This document shows, piece by piece, positions 26,492 to 34,993 of a stretch of DNA of 64,000 nucleotides (the stretch's first letter is position 1; the number at the start of each line of letters is the position of its first letter). Both the position numbers and the translations under genes were made by a program. The notes under the pieces are model-generated. The model saw only the letters and a list, made by a program, of their open reading frames with translations, was not told the origin of the DNA and did no database searches. Origin of the DNA: Paludisphaera rhizosphaerae (GTDB lineage: Bacteria > Planctomycetota > Planctomycetia > Isosphaerales > Isosphaeraceae); assembly GCF_011065895.1 (NCBI RefSeq), contig NZ_JAALCR010000003.1, positions 1 to 64,000 of the forward strand, written 5' to 3'.

Positions 26492-27439
26492 GCACTGCCC
26501 CCTATTCGGAGAGCGAGCCTCGAAAGATGGACGTCCTCAAAAGGTCACACCAACGCTGGCAAGCATCGCGTCGATCCGTTTCAGCTCCTCCTCCAATGCC
26601 ATCCAGCCGCCGACGTGCCGCCTGAACCGCTTCGAGGATGGCCTGGGCTCATTCGAGGGCGGCCTGGGGCCAAGCTCGGTTGTTGGATGTCACTGGGCCC
26701 GCGACGTCGAGGTTGGTGGGCGTCGCCGTCCCAGATCACCCGAATTCTTCGTTCCTCGACCGACCTCGCTTATCCTAACCGCTTCCACCATCACATTCAT
26801 CGAATCCGAATCCGTCGACCAGTCCTCGGCTCGTTTTCTTCAAACGCGATCGCGTTCTCGGAACCATATCTACCTGGATACCTCCCCCCGGAGCGTCCTA
26901 CGACCCCGAGGCATCACCGTTGCCGACGTGCCAAATGAAGGGAGACGAAACGAGCGACCCAGCAGAAATCGCCAAACGAAGCCAAACTCCAGAATCACCA
27001 CAAATCCAATGACGACAAACCTTTGAACGACCCACAGAGGATCATCCGCCTCGGCGAACGAACCCGTCTCGAACCCAAACGCGTCGCGCGACGGTGAATG
27101 AAAACGGCGACGCAGCGTCCGGCTCCTTGGCAATTCGGCATGAGCGAAGAGACCGCCGCGCGGAGCTTGCGAAAGCGCGCGATCGAAGCCGCGAGCATTC
27201 CATCCACAAGAACCTTGACATCAACGACTTGCGTTCTCACCAAAGGAGAATCCACGGCGCGAAGGAACCCAAAATCGAAGCCGATCTGAAGGTTCAGCCC
27301 GAGGCGGCCGGGTCGGATTTTGACGTTGCCCGCCAAGGCCGGTCGTGCCACACTCCCGCCCGGCCGGAGGCTCCGCCGACGTCACGGCGACGTCGCGCGA
27401 TGGTCTCGGCCGCGCCAGGGAAGGGCTGAGGTGACGTCG
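26492..27439. other. Gap of about 0.95 kb without a convincing gene
   Basis: Frames exist on both strands, but none has a ribosome site, a domain or globular composition. The region is AT-richer between 26740 and 27120 and includes a CAAACGAAGCC motif near 26974. It may hold decayed genes of the accessory block; none could be reconstructed by eye. Confidence 0.45.
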
Positions 27440-28360
27440 ATGGATCGACGCGGGGTCAAGGTGCGCAAGCGGTTCCTGCGAGGGGCCCTACCGCTGGTCC
27501 GGTTGCTGCCGCTCCCCACCGCCGCACGGATTGTTTCGGGGATCGGCCGGTTGGAACATCGAATGAACCGGGGGCTCCGGCTCCGGTTCGATGAGGCCGT
27601 TGCGAGGGGCGGTCGGATCCTGGGCTGCGACTGGGACGTGCCGGCGGTCAGCAACCAGCTTGCCGGCAATCACATCCTGTGGCGGTCGCGCGACATGCTC
27701 GTCGACGTCGCCTCCAACGCCCGGGCCCTGGCGATGTTCGAAGTCGAGGGTCGCGAGCATCTCGACGCCGCCGTGGCGGGCGGAAAAGGCTGCATCGTTC
27801 TGACCAGCCATTTCGGCGCCCACATGCTGCCGGCCCACTGGCTCTACCGAAACGACTACCCGGTCAAGCTCTACATGGAGAAGCCCCGGAGCGTCTCACG
27901 GTACATGGCGTCTCGGTTCGACCACGAAGGACCGTTGAGCCAGGACAAACTGTTCATCTCCCGCAAAGGCGACGCTTCCGACGCGGCCAGCAGCATTCTC
28001 CGCGCGGCCCGCGTTCTAAAGTCGGGAATGCTCCTGTTCCTCGCCGGCGACGTCCGATGGACCGGCCGCCTCACCGCCGAAGGCCGCTTTCTTGACCGCC
28101 GCCACCACTTCTCCACGACGTGGATCGCCCTGGGGGCGATGTCGCAGGCCCCGGTCGTGCCCGTCTTCTGCAGGGTGGGCGAGGACGCTCGCTATCACAT
28201 GGAATTCCGGCCCTCGTTCGTCCTGCCGCGCGACGCCCAGGACGACGCCAAGGCCGGCGAGCACGTCCAGCGCTTTCTGGATATGCTCCAGGAACAGGTC
28301 CGCCGTTATCCGGCCGACAGCAACGAATACCTCTTCTGGGAGGACGGGGTCGCCGCCTGA
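27440..28360 (+). CDS. LpxL/HtrB-type lysophospholipid/lipid A acyltransferase-like protein
   Basis: This is a 306-residue protein. It follows the LpxL-family layout: a basic N-terminus, a hydrophobic start (LPLVRLLPLPTAARIV), GGKGCIVLTSHFGAHMLPAHW around the active-site His124, LFLAGDVRWTG, and VVPVFCRVGEDARYHMEF near the end. The family would add an acyl chain to lipid A or a related lipid at the inner membrane. The usual acidic residue five after the His is Met129 here, so activity or specificity may differ. The ATG at 27440 has GAGGTG upstream. The aminotransferase gene that follows has its own predicted promoter. Confidence 0.75.
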   Translation: MDRRGVKVRKRFLRGALPLVRLLPLPTAARIVSGIGRLEHRMNRGLRLRFDEAVARGGRILGCDWDVPAVSNQLAGNHILWRSRDMLVDVASNARALAMFEVEGREHLDAAVAGGKGCIVLTSHFGAHMLPAHWLYRNDYPVKLYMEKPRSVSRYMASRFDHEGPLSQDKLFISRKGDASDAASSILRAARVLKSGMLLFLAGDVRWTGRLTAEGRFLDRRHHFSTTWIALGAMSQAPVVPVFCRVGEDARYHMEFRPSFVLPRDAQDDAKAGEHVQRFLDMLQEQVRRYPADSNEYLFWEDGVAA

Positions 28361-28423
28361 GTCGCGGGGCGAACCCGCGAGGCTCCTGACGCGTCCGACA
28401 CGCAACCCCGGCGCCGGGCGAGC

Positions 28424-28451
28424 TTGACAGTCCCCAAAGCGCCGATAGAGT
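28424..28451 (+). promoter_or_regulatory. Predicted sigma-70 promoter of the aminotransferase gene
   Basis: A perfect TTGACA at 28424-28429, a 16-bp spacer and TAGAGT at 28446-28451. The GATAGAGTA context and the spacing equal those upstream of RNase Y. The expected 5' leader before the ATG at 28499 is about 40 nt. Confidence 0.6.
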
Positions 28452-28498
28452 ACCCCTGGATCCACCCGATAGGTCTTTGCGCGAAGCGTCTGTTCACG

Positions 28499-29782
28499 AT
28501 GACACTATCAACACCCCTCAGCGCGGCTACGGCCCGCACCAGCGCCCCCACAATCAGCAGCCTGATGAAGCTTGCGCTGGAGCGTCCGGAGATTGTTTCG
28601 CTGGCGGCGGGTTTCGTGGACCAGCAGTCGTTGCCGGTGGAGATCTCGGCCCGAGCCGCGGCGCAGGTCCTCGGCGACGAACCGGCGGGCAAGGCGGCGC
28701 TCCAGTACGGCACGACGATCGGCGACGAGGCCCTTCGCGCCATCATCGTCGAACGACTGGAAGTCCAGCACGGCGTCCCTCCCGGAACCTATCGACAGGC
28801 CGTCAACCGCACGGTCCTGACGACGGGGTCGGCCCAGTTGATCTACCTGATCGGCGAGGCGCTGCTGGATCCCGGCGATATCGTCATCGTCGAATCGCCC
28901 ACGTATTTCGTCTTCCTCGGTCCTCTGGAGACCCGAGGCGCCCGCGCGGTGCGCACGCCGATCGACGGCGACGGGCTGCGGCTGGACGAGTTGGAGCGGA
29001 CGTTCGAGAGGCTTCGCGAGGAGGGCTCGCTCGATCGGGTGAAGCTCGTCTACACGATCCCCGAACACGCCAACCCCACGGGGATCAGCCTGGCGATCGA
29101 CCGCCGCAAGGGGCTCCTCGACCTGGTCCGCCGCTGGTCGGAGACCGCGGGACATCGGATCCACATCCTGGAGGACTCGGCCTACCACGGGCTCTCCTAC
29201 GGACGCCCAGAAGCCGACAGCCTCTGGAGCCGCGACCCCGAGGGTGAGTCGGTCATCCTGGCACGGACGTTCAGCAAGACGTTCAGCCCGGGCATGAAGC
29301 TCGGTTACGGCGTGCTGCCGAAGGATCTGGTCGATCCGGTCCTGACGCTCAAGGGGAACCACGATTTCGGGACGTCCAACTTCGTCCAGAAGCTCGTCCG
29401 GCTCGTCCTCGCCAACGGCGACTACGACCGCCACGTCGAACGACTCAAGACAGTGTACGCCCGTAAGCGAGACGTGTTCGTGGAGGCGATCGAGCGTTAC
29501 TTCGAGCCGATCCGCGATCGGGTGACATGGACCAAGCCGAGCGGCGGGCTTTACGTCTGGATGTCGCTGCCGGAGGATGTCGATACAGGATTCGACGGTC
29601 CTCTGTTCTCACGCTGTCTGGCCGAGCGTGTGATCTACGTGCCGGGCGAGTACGCCTTCGCCCCCGAGCCGACCCCACCGCCTAAACACCACCTGCGACT
29701 CTCGTTCGGCGTCCCCGACGAGGCCGCGCTGGTCGAAGGGGCGAGGCGACTCGCGGAGGCCGTTCGGGTCACGTTGGGATAG
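28499..29782 (+). CDS. PLP-dependent aminotransferase (class I/II, LysN/MocR-like fold)
   Basis: This 427-residue protein has fold-type I aminotransferase motifs. They include LQYGTTIGDEALRAII, VLTTGSAQLIYLIGEALLDPGD, IVESPTYFVF, YTIPEHANPTG (Asn-Pro), ILEDSAYHGLSYG, the PLP Lys260 in RTFSKTFSPGMKLGYG, and a late substrate-carboxylate Arg in HHLRLSFG. Close relatives are 2-aminoadipate and aromatic aminotransferases; the substrate is not fixed. The ATG at 28499 agrees with the promoter at 28424-28451; the TTG at 28424 is part of that promoter and not a start. It is probably monocistronic or leads into the lpt genes 79 bp downstream. Confidence 0.87.
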   Translation: MTLSTPLSAATARTSAPTISSLMKLALERPEIVSLAAGFVDQQSLPVEISARAAAQVLGDEPAGKAALQYGTTIGDEALRAIIVERLEVQHGVPPGTYRQAVNRTVLTTGSAQLIYLIGEALLDPGDIVIVESPTYFVFLGPLETRGARAVRTPIDGDGLRLDELERTFERLREEGSLDRVKLVYTIPEHANPTGISLAIDRRKGLLDLVRRWSETAGHRIHILEDSAYHGLSYGRPEADSLWSRDPEGESVILARTFSKTFSPGMKLGYGVLPKDLVDPVLTLKGNHDFGTSNFVQKLVRLVLANGDYDRHVERLKTVYARKRDVFVEAIERYFEPIRDRVTWTKPSGGLYVWMSLPEDVDTGFDGPLFSRCLAERVIYVPGEYAFAPEPTPPPKHHLRLSFGVPDEAALVEGARRLAEAVRVTLG

Positions 29783-29860
29783 GTCGAGAGAAGGAAGACG
29801 GGCCCCGCCGGGACGGCGCGAGGCCGCGGATGATGGAGGACGAGCCCCTTCCCAGGGGGC

Positions 29861-31114
29861 ATGGAAGCTGGTCTGGGAGGTCTCGCCTTGGGAATCCTTC
29901 AACGCTACGTCTGGGGAGAGGTGTTCCGCGCCTTCGCGATGGCGCTGATCACCATGACCTGCATTTTCGTGCTGTTCATGGTGGCGGCCCAGGCGATGGG
30001 GAGCGGCATGCTCACCCCCCGCGACGTCGTCCGGCTGGTCCCCTATATCGTCCCCAGCACCCTCCCCTACACCACGCCGGTCTCGCTGCTCTTCGCCGTG
30101 ACCGTCGTCTACGGCCGAATCGCCGGCGACAACGAGATCATCGCCGTGAAATCGGCCGGCGTCAGCGTGATGACCGTCATCTGGCCGACGATCTTCCTGG
30201 GCGCCGCCGTCAGCGGCGTCCTCTGGTACATGAGCCGGACGTGGATTCCATCGAGCGCTCACGAGGCCAAGCTGGTCCTCTTCCGCGACATGGAAGACGT
30301 CGTCTACAAGTTCCTCAAGCGGGACAAGCAGTTCTCCCTCCCAGGCAGCCCGATCACGATCAAGGTCCAGGACGTCGAGGAACGGAAGCTCATCAAGCCG
30401 GTCTTCCGCAAGAAGGAGAAGCAACCGGACGGCTCCGAGACGTACTCGATGACCATCCAGGCCAAAGCCGCCTGGCTCCACTTCGACATTGACCGCAAGG
30501 TAGTCGTCGTCGAACTGGAAGAGGGAGTCACCCAGAAGCACGGCGGCGACCAGGAAGCCGCCATCCTCCCCGAGAAGGGGCAGAGCTTCGACTTCCCGCT
30601 CCCCGAGCAGAACAACAAGATGATCAGCAACAAGGCGATCCAGGAGTTCACCAACGCCGAGATCGACACCGAGTTGGTGGACGTCCGCTCTCATCTGGTC
30701 AACGACCGCAAACGTCAGGCGATCGCCGCCGGAATGCTCTTCGCCGCCGGTAACATCGGCGACGTGAAGTGGGGCGACGTCCACGAAGCGTTCACGCAGA
30801 ACAGCTACTACAAGAAACGCGAAAACGAGCTGGGGACGGAAAAGCAGCTTCGGACCTCGATGGCCTTCGGCAGCCTGCTGTTCGTCGTCCTTGGGACGCC
30901 CGTGGGGATCCGGTTCGCCAAGCGCGACTTCCTCAGCGCGTTCATGACGTGCTTCCTGCCCATCATCGGCCTGTACTACCCCCTGATGCTGCTGGGCATC
31001 AACGTGGGCAAGGAGGGGACGATCGGTCCGAACTCGTACATGGCCCTCTGGATCAGCAATCTCGTCCTGGCCCTGTTGGCCGGCTGGGTGTATCCGCGGA
31101 TCATCAAATACTGA
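29861..31114 (+). CDS. LptF/LptG-family lipopolysaccharide export permease (first of pair)
   Basis: This 417-residue YjgP/YjgQ-family protein has membrane helices at both ends (AFAMALITMTCIFVLFMVAA; LLFVVLGTPVGIRFA; three more to the C-terminus). A large hydrophilic beta-jellyroll-like periplasmic region sits in the middle (residues about 140-300). GRIAGDNEIIAVKSAGVS after helix 2 is the family signature. With the adjacent paralog it would form the inner-membrane part of the Lpt bridge that extracts LPS; the ATPase LptB is not in this window. The periplasmic domain is longer and more charged than in E. coli LptF. The ATG at 29861 was chosen; a slightly later TTG is possible. Confidence 0.88.
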   Translation: MEAGLGGLALGILQRYVWGEVFRAFAMALITMTCIFVLFMVAAQAMGSGMLTPRDVVRLVPYIVPSTLPYTTPVSLLFAVTVVYGRIAGDNEIIAVKSAGVSVMTVIWPTIFLGAAVSGVLWYMSRTWIPSSAHEAKLVLFRDMEDVVYKFLKRDKQFSLPGSPITIKVQDVEERKLIKPVFRKKEKQPDGSETYSMTIQAKAAWLHFDIDRKVVVVELEEGVTQKHGGDQEAAILPEKGQSFDFPLPEQNNKMISNKAIQEFTNAEIDTELVDVRSHLVNDRKRQAIAAGMLFAAGNIGDVKWGDVHEAFTQNSYYKKRENELGTEKQLRTSMAFGSLLFVVLGTPVGIRFAKRDFLSAFMTCFLPIIGLYYPLMLLGINVGKEGTIGPNSYMALWISNLVLALLAGWVYPRIIKY

Positions 31115-31145
31115 TCCATTCAACGCCCGGTGGGAGGGACGCGTC

Positions 31146-32318
31146 GTGCGAATCCTGGATCGTCAGCGGTACTGGGCCTTCCTCAAGGCCTATTTCACCT
31201 GCTACATCTCGTTCGTCGGCCTCTGGGTCGTACTCGACGCCTTCTCGAACGTCGATGAGTTCACCAAGCGCACTGTGGGTTTCGGCCAGCTCATCACGGA
31301 GATGGGGAAGTATTACCTCGTCCGGCAGTCTGAGTACTTCGACCGCCTCGGCGGCGTCATCAGCATGATGGCGGCGATCTTCACCGTGACCTGGATGCAG
31401 CGAGCCAACGAGCAACTCGCGATGCTCGCCGCCGGGGTCAGCACGCATCGAATGATCCGGCCCGTGATCGTCTCCTCGATCCTGGTGAGCTTCCTCTCGA
31501 TCGCCAATCAAGAGGTCATCATTCCCAGATACGCGGAGCAGCTCCAGCGATCGCACGCCGACGACGGCACGAGCGAGGTCGACGTCAAGACGACGCCCAG
31601 CGACGGCCGCGGCCTGATCTACGCCGGCCGACTGGCCGACCGGAAGCACCAGACGATCCTGGAACGATTCAACGTCACCGTCCCGTTCCAGATCTACGGC
31701 ACGATCCGCGACATCGACGGCCGCCAGGCGACTTACATCCCGCGCGACCACCCGACCTCCCCCCTCAAGGAAGGGTGGCTGATCCGCGCGGCCCGGATCT
31801 CGCCGCCGCTCTCGGACGAGGAGTTGGCGAAACCGGACTCGATCGTCGAGAAGGTGACGGACCTCAAGGGCTTTCCGCCTCCGGTTGGCGACCCCGCCAA
31901 ACTCAGCGGCGATCTCGTCCTCTTCGTCCACACCCCGCTCTCGTTCGACGCCATGATCCGGAAGTCGAGCTGGTATCAGTACGGGTCGATGCGCGACCTG
32001 ATCGGCGGCCTCATCGATCCATCAACCGGCCAGAAGAACGGCGACATCGAAGTCGCGATCCACTCGCGGTTCATGCGTCCCTTCCTGGCGCTGACGCTGA
32101 TGTTCATGAGCCTGCCGCTGGTCCTTGGCGGTTACGGCCGGAATATGTTCATCAACCTGGGTTTCGCTCTGGGGAACTCGGCCCTGTTCTACGGGTTCGG
32201 GATCGTCTGCCAGTTCCTCGCCAGCGACGCCGTCCTCTCCCCTGCCCTGGCGGCCTGGCTTCCGCTCTTCGTCTTCGGCCTGTTGGCGACCCACCGCTGG
32301 GGCCAGATCCGAACCTGA
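31146..32318 (+). CDS. LptF/LptG-family lipopolysaccharide export permease (second of pair)
   Basis: This 390-residue paralog of the preceding gene is separated from it by 31 bp. It has an N-terminal helix with AYFTCYISFVGLWVVLDAF, a second and third helix around GGVISMMAAIFTVTW and MIRPVIVSSILVSF, a periplasmic domain (about residues 120-290) and C-terminal helices with LMFMSLPLVLGG. NEQLAMLAAGVSTHRMI matches the family signature. It should pair with the first protein in the LptFG complex. The start is a GTG at 31146 with GGTGGGAGG upstream. It converges with the large repeat-protein gene, with only 9 bp between the stops and no terminator visible. Confidence 0.86.
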   Translation: MRILDRQRYWAFLKAYFTCYISFVGLWVVLDAFSNVDEFTKRTVGFGQLITEMGKYYLVRQSEYFDRLGGVISMMAAIFTVTWMQRANEQLAMLAAGVSTHRMIRPVIVSSILVSFLSIANQEVIIPRYAEQLQRSHADDGTSEVDVKTTPSDGRGLIYAGRLADRKHQTILERFNVTVPFQIYGTIRDIDGRQATYIPRDHPTSPLKEGWLIRAARISPPLSDEELAKPDSIVEKVTDLKGFPPPVGDPAKLSGDLVLFVHTPLSFDAMIRKSSWYQYGSMRDLIGGLIDPSTGQKNGDIEVAIHSRFMRPFLALTLMFMSLPLVLGGYGRNMFINLGFALGNSALFYGFGIVCQFLASDAVLSPALAAWLPLFVFGLLATHRWGQIRT

Positions 32319-32327
32319 CACAGCCGG

Positions 32328-34823
32328 TCAAACCGCAATCGACTGGGGGTCGGTCGGGTCGATTCTCTCGAACGCCCCCGAGGGTAAGCGTCGCCAGACG
32401 CCGGTCGGGCCGAAGTCGACGTAGAGGAGCCCGTCACGCGCGACCGCGAGCGATTCAGGGTTCGCCGCATTGATCTGCGTGAGCCCCGTCGCTGAGGTCC
32501 AGCTCCACAACCCGCTCCCCCCGAAGTCGACGTACAGCGACCCGTCGGGCGCCGCTGCCATGGCCTCCGGATTCGTCTTGTTGATCTGAGTGAATCCGCT
32601 GCCGTAGACGTAGTGCCACAGACCGAACGACCCGAAGTCGACGAAGACCGAGCCGTCGCTCGCCGCGGCCAGCGACTCAGGGTTGGCCGCAAGGATCTGC
32701 TTGAGTCCAGAGCCGTCGCGCCGCCACAGACCAAACGACCCGAAGTCGACGTACAGCGTCCCGTCGGATGCGACGACCATGCTCTCGGGGTTGGCCCCGT
32801 TGATCAGCTTGAGCCCGGAACCGTCGCGCCGCCACAGACCGAAGCGGCCGAAATCGACGTACAAGGTCCCATCCGGCGCCGCAGCGAAGCCTTCAGGATC
32901 GGCCCCGTTGATGAGCTTGAGCCCGGAGCCGTCGCGCCTCCAGAGGCCGAACCGGCCGAAATCGACGTAGAGGGAACCGTCGGGCGCCGCGAGGATATTC
33001 TCCGGGTTGGCTGCAATGATCTGCGTCATCGCCCCGCCGGCCCAGCGCCAGAGGCCGTTGACGCCGTAGTCGACGTAGACGACGCCGTCTCGACCCACCG
33101 CGACCCCTTCAGGGTCGGCGCCGTTGATCTTGGCGAGGCCGACGCCCGCGGTCCAGGCCCAGAGACCGGCTGAACCGCGATCGAAATAGATGTTCGGCAA
33201 GGCCGGGCCGGCGGTCCCCTGGGGATCGTCGACGATCGTCACGCGAAGGGAAGACGACTGGCTGAGAGCCAGGCCGGAAGGATTACTGAGCTGAACCAGG
33301 AACGTCTCATCCTTCTCCGCGAGGGCGTCGCGGAGGATCGGGACATTGATATACGCCGAGGACTGCCCTGCCGCGAAGGTCAGCACGCCGGCGACGCTCG
33401 TGTAGTCGGCCCCGGCGGTGGCCGTTTCGGAAGTCGTCTGATAGGCGACGCTGGCGGCGGAAGACGCGTCGCCGCCGCGGACGACCTGAATCGTCGCGAC
33501 TCCGCTCCCCTCGCCGAGCCGCACGTCGGTCGTCTTGAAACCGACGCTCGGCAGGTCGGCGAAGGCCTGGAGATAGACCTCGCCCAAACTCTGATCGAGG
33601 CCGCTGACTCCCCAACTCACCTGAAAGCCCGACCCCGAAGTCGGGGCCACGCGGAGCAGCGACCGCGTGGTACCGGGCAGATCGGGCATCGCGATCCTGC
33701 CGGTGAGCGGGTTCCCGTTCACGTCCAGAATTTGGTAGTCGACGGAATCGGTCTTCCCAACGCGCTTGATCGTGACCTCGACGAGGTTGCCGTTCTTCAA
33801 CTGGGCCACCGTCCCCAGGTCGTCGTCCGTCGTCATCGGGAAGAAGGTGATCTGCGAACCCTGGGGCACGCCCGCAGCGTCGAAGCGACGGCCGACGAGC
33901 GAGTACTTCTGCGGGTAAGTGTTGGAGTAGACGTACCATGTGGCCAGGAAACCACCGTCCGCGAGAGGCGTCACCTCGGGCGTCATTCCAACCGCATCGA
34001 AGAAGGAGATCGCGTCATCGACCTCGATCAGGTTGATGTCGGCTCCGATCTGCTGACCGTCAGGTCCGATCAGGCGGATCATCCCACGGCCGTCATATTT
34101 CGACACGAGGTTTGAGATCGCCCGCGTCCGCACGTCCATCCAGGCCATGACCGAAACGCCCCCCGTCGTCCGGGCAGTCGGGAACGGATGGACGGAGTTG
34201 TTTCGATAGGCCCAGGCGTCGTCGGCACGAGGGATGCTCGCGTCGACGACCAGGGAGCCCGTCGCGTCGAAGCGGCGATAACTGGTCTGGTACGACTGCT
34301 GCTGAATCAGGGTGAATCCGCCGTCCGGCGCCACTTGCATGTCATAGTCATCGGCGTATTCCACCGTCCCGGGCAGAGCGACGTTGCCGCCGACCTTGGC
34401 CCCGGTCGCATCATAGCGCTGGTAGAACTGGACGAGACCGGACGGGTTGGCCTGAGTGTCCTTCCAGGAGATCAAGACGTCCCCCTGCGCGTCCGAGCCG
34501 ATCCGGGGGAACATCTGGTTCCCCACCGTCGTCGTGTTCACCCGGAACTGGTCGCCAAGCGGCTTCCCAGCAGCGTCGAGACGTCGGGCGTAGATGCCGT
34601 AACCGTCGCCGTCGAGGCCGTAATCCTCCCACACGATGGTCGTCACGCCGTCCGGGCCGACCGTCGTCCTCGCCTGATACTGACCTCCTGTCAACACCTG
34701 ATTCACCTGATACGCGGCGACTGTCGGCGCGTAGGCCATCAATTCGCGTCTCTCAAGCTCAACGCATTCGACGACGAACCGGGGGCGCAGTTTCGCCTGG
34801 CGTCCGTTCCAAAACCGACTCAT
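32328..34823 (-). CDS. Large exported protein: Calx-beta domain plus eight propeller-like repeats
   Basis: This is an 831-residue protein. Its N-terminus (RFVVECVELERRELMAYAP) is the Arg-rich LExRxLM tag found on large exported planctomycete proteins. Residues 50-430 hold repeated beta strands of the form YARRLDAAGKPLG and RRFDATGSLV. A Calx-beta domain (about residues 440-540: ETATAGADYTSVAGVLTFAAGQ) binds Ca2+ in related adhesins. The C-terminal 288 residues are eight repeats of about 36 residues. An extracellular or surface location is likely; the binding partner is unknown. The start at 34823 has GGAG upstream; 34865 (ATG) and 34877 (TTG) are alternatives. No dockerin or anchor is visible. 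Confidence 0.8.
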   Translation of the reverse strand: MSRFWNGRQAKLRPRFVVECVELERRELMAYAPTVAAYQVNQVLTGGQYQARTTVGPDGVTTIVWEDYGLDGDGYGIYARRLDAAGKPLGDQFRVNTTTVGNQMFPRIGSDAQGDVLISWKDTQANPSGLVQFYQRYDATGAKVGGNVALPGTVEYADDYDMQVAPDGGFTLIQQQSYQTSYRRFDATGSLVVDASIPRADDAWAYRNNSVHPFPTARTTGGVSVMAWMDVRTRAISNLVSKYDGRGMIRLIGPDGQQIGADINLIEVDDAISFFDAVGMTPEVTPLADGGFLATWYVYSNTYPQKYSLVGRRFDAAGVPQGSQITFFPMTTDDDLGTVAQLKNGNLVEVTIKRVGKTDSVDYQILDVNGNPLTGRIAMPDLPGTTRSLLRVAPTSGSGFQVSWGVSGLDQSLGEVYLQAFADLPSVGFKTTDVRLGEGSGVATIQVVRGGDASSAASVAYQTTSETATAGADYTSVAGVLTFAAGQSSAYINVPILRDALAEKDETFLVQLSNPSGLALSQSSSLRVTIVDDPQGTAGPALPNIYFDRGSAGLWAWTAGVGLAKINGADPEGVAVGRDGVVYVDYGVNGLWRWAGGAMTQIIAANPENILAAPDGSLYVDFGRFGLWRRDGSGLKLINGADPEGFAAAPDGTLYVDFGRFGLWRRDGSGLKLINGANPESMVVASDGTLYVDFGSFGLWRRDGSGLKQILAANPESLAAASDGSVFVDFGSFGLWHYVYGSGFTQINKTNPEAMAAAPDGSLYVDFGGSGLWSWTSATGLTQINAANPESLAVARDGLLYVDFGPTGVWRRLPSGAFERIDPTDPQSIAV
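32331..33194 (-). repeat. Eight tandem 36-37-codon repeats inside the large exported protein
   Basis: The unit has the pattern LYVDFG-x2-GLWRRDGSGLKLI-x-AANPES-x6-DG. Units 3, 4 and 5 are nearly identical in protein and DNA, while units 1 and 8 have diverged, as expected for recent internal duplication. Aspartate and tryptophan at fixed positions suggest blades of a beta-propeller. Confidence 0.9.
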
Positions 34824-34993
34824 GCCGAGACTCCGCGAATCGACGGCCTCGGCGCGCGGAGACATCCGGCGGACCAAGGGCCAGGGTGAAATCGAATGAT
34901 GCTATGTGGAGACGATTTGCGAAAAAGCTTGGGAGCATGATCCTAGTCGATCGCGGCCCTTCGATTCAAGAGGCCCATCGACGGATTCACAGG

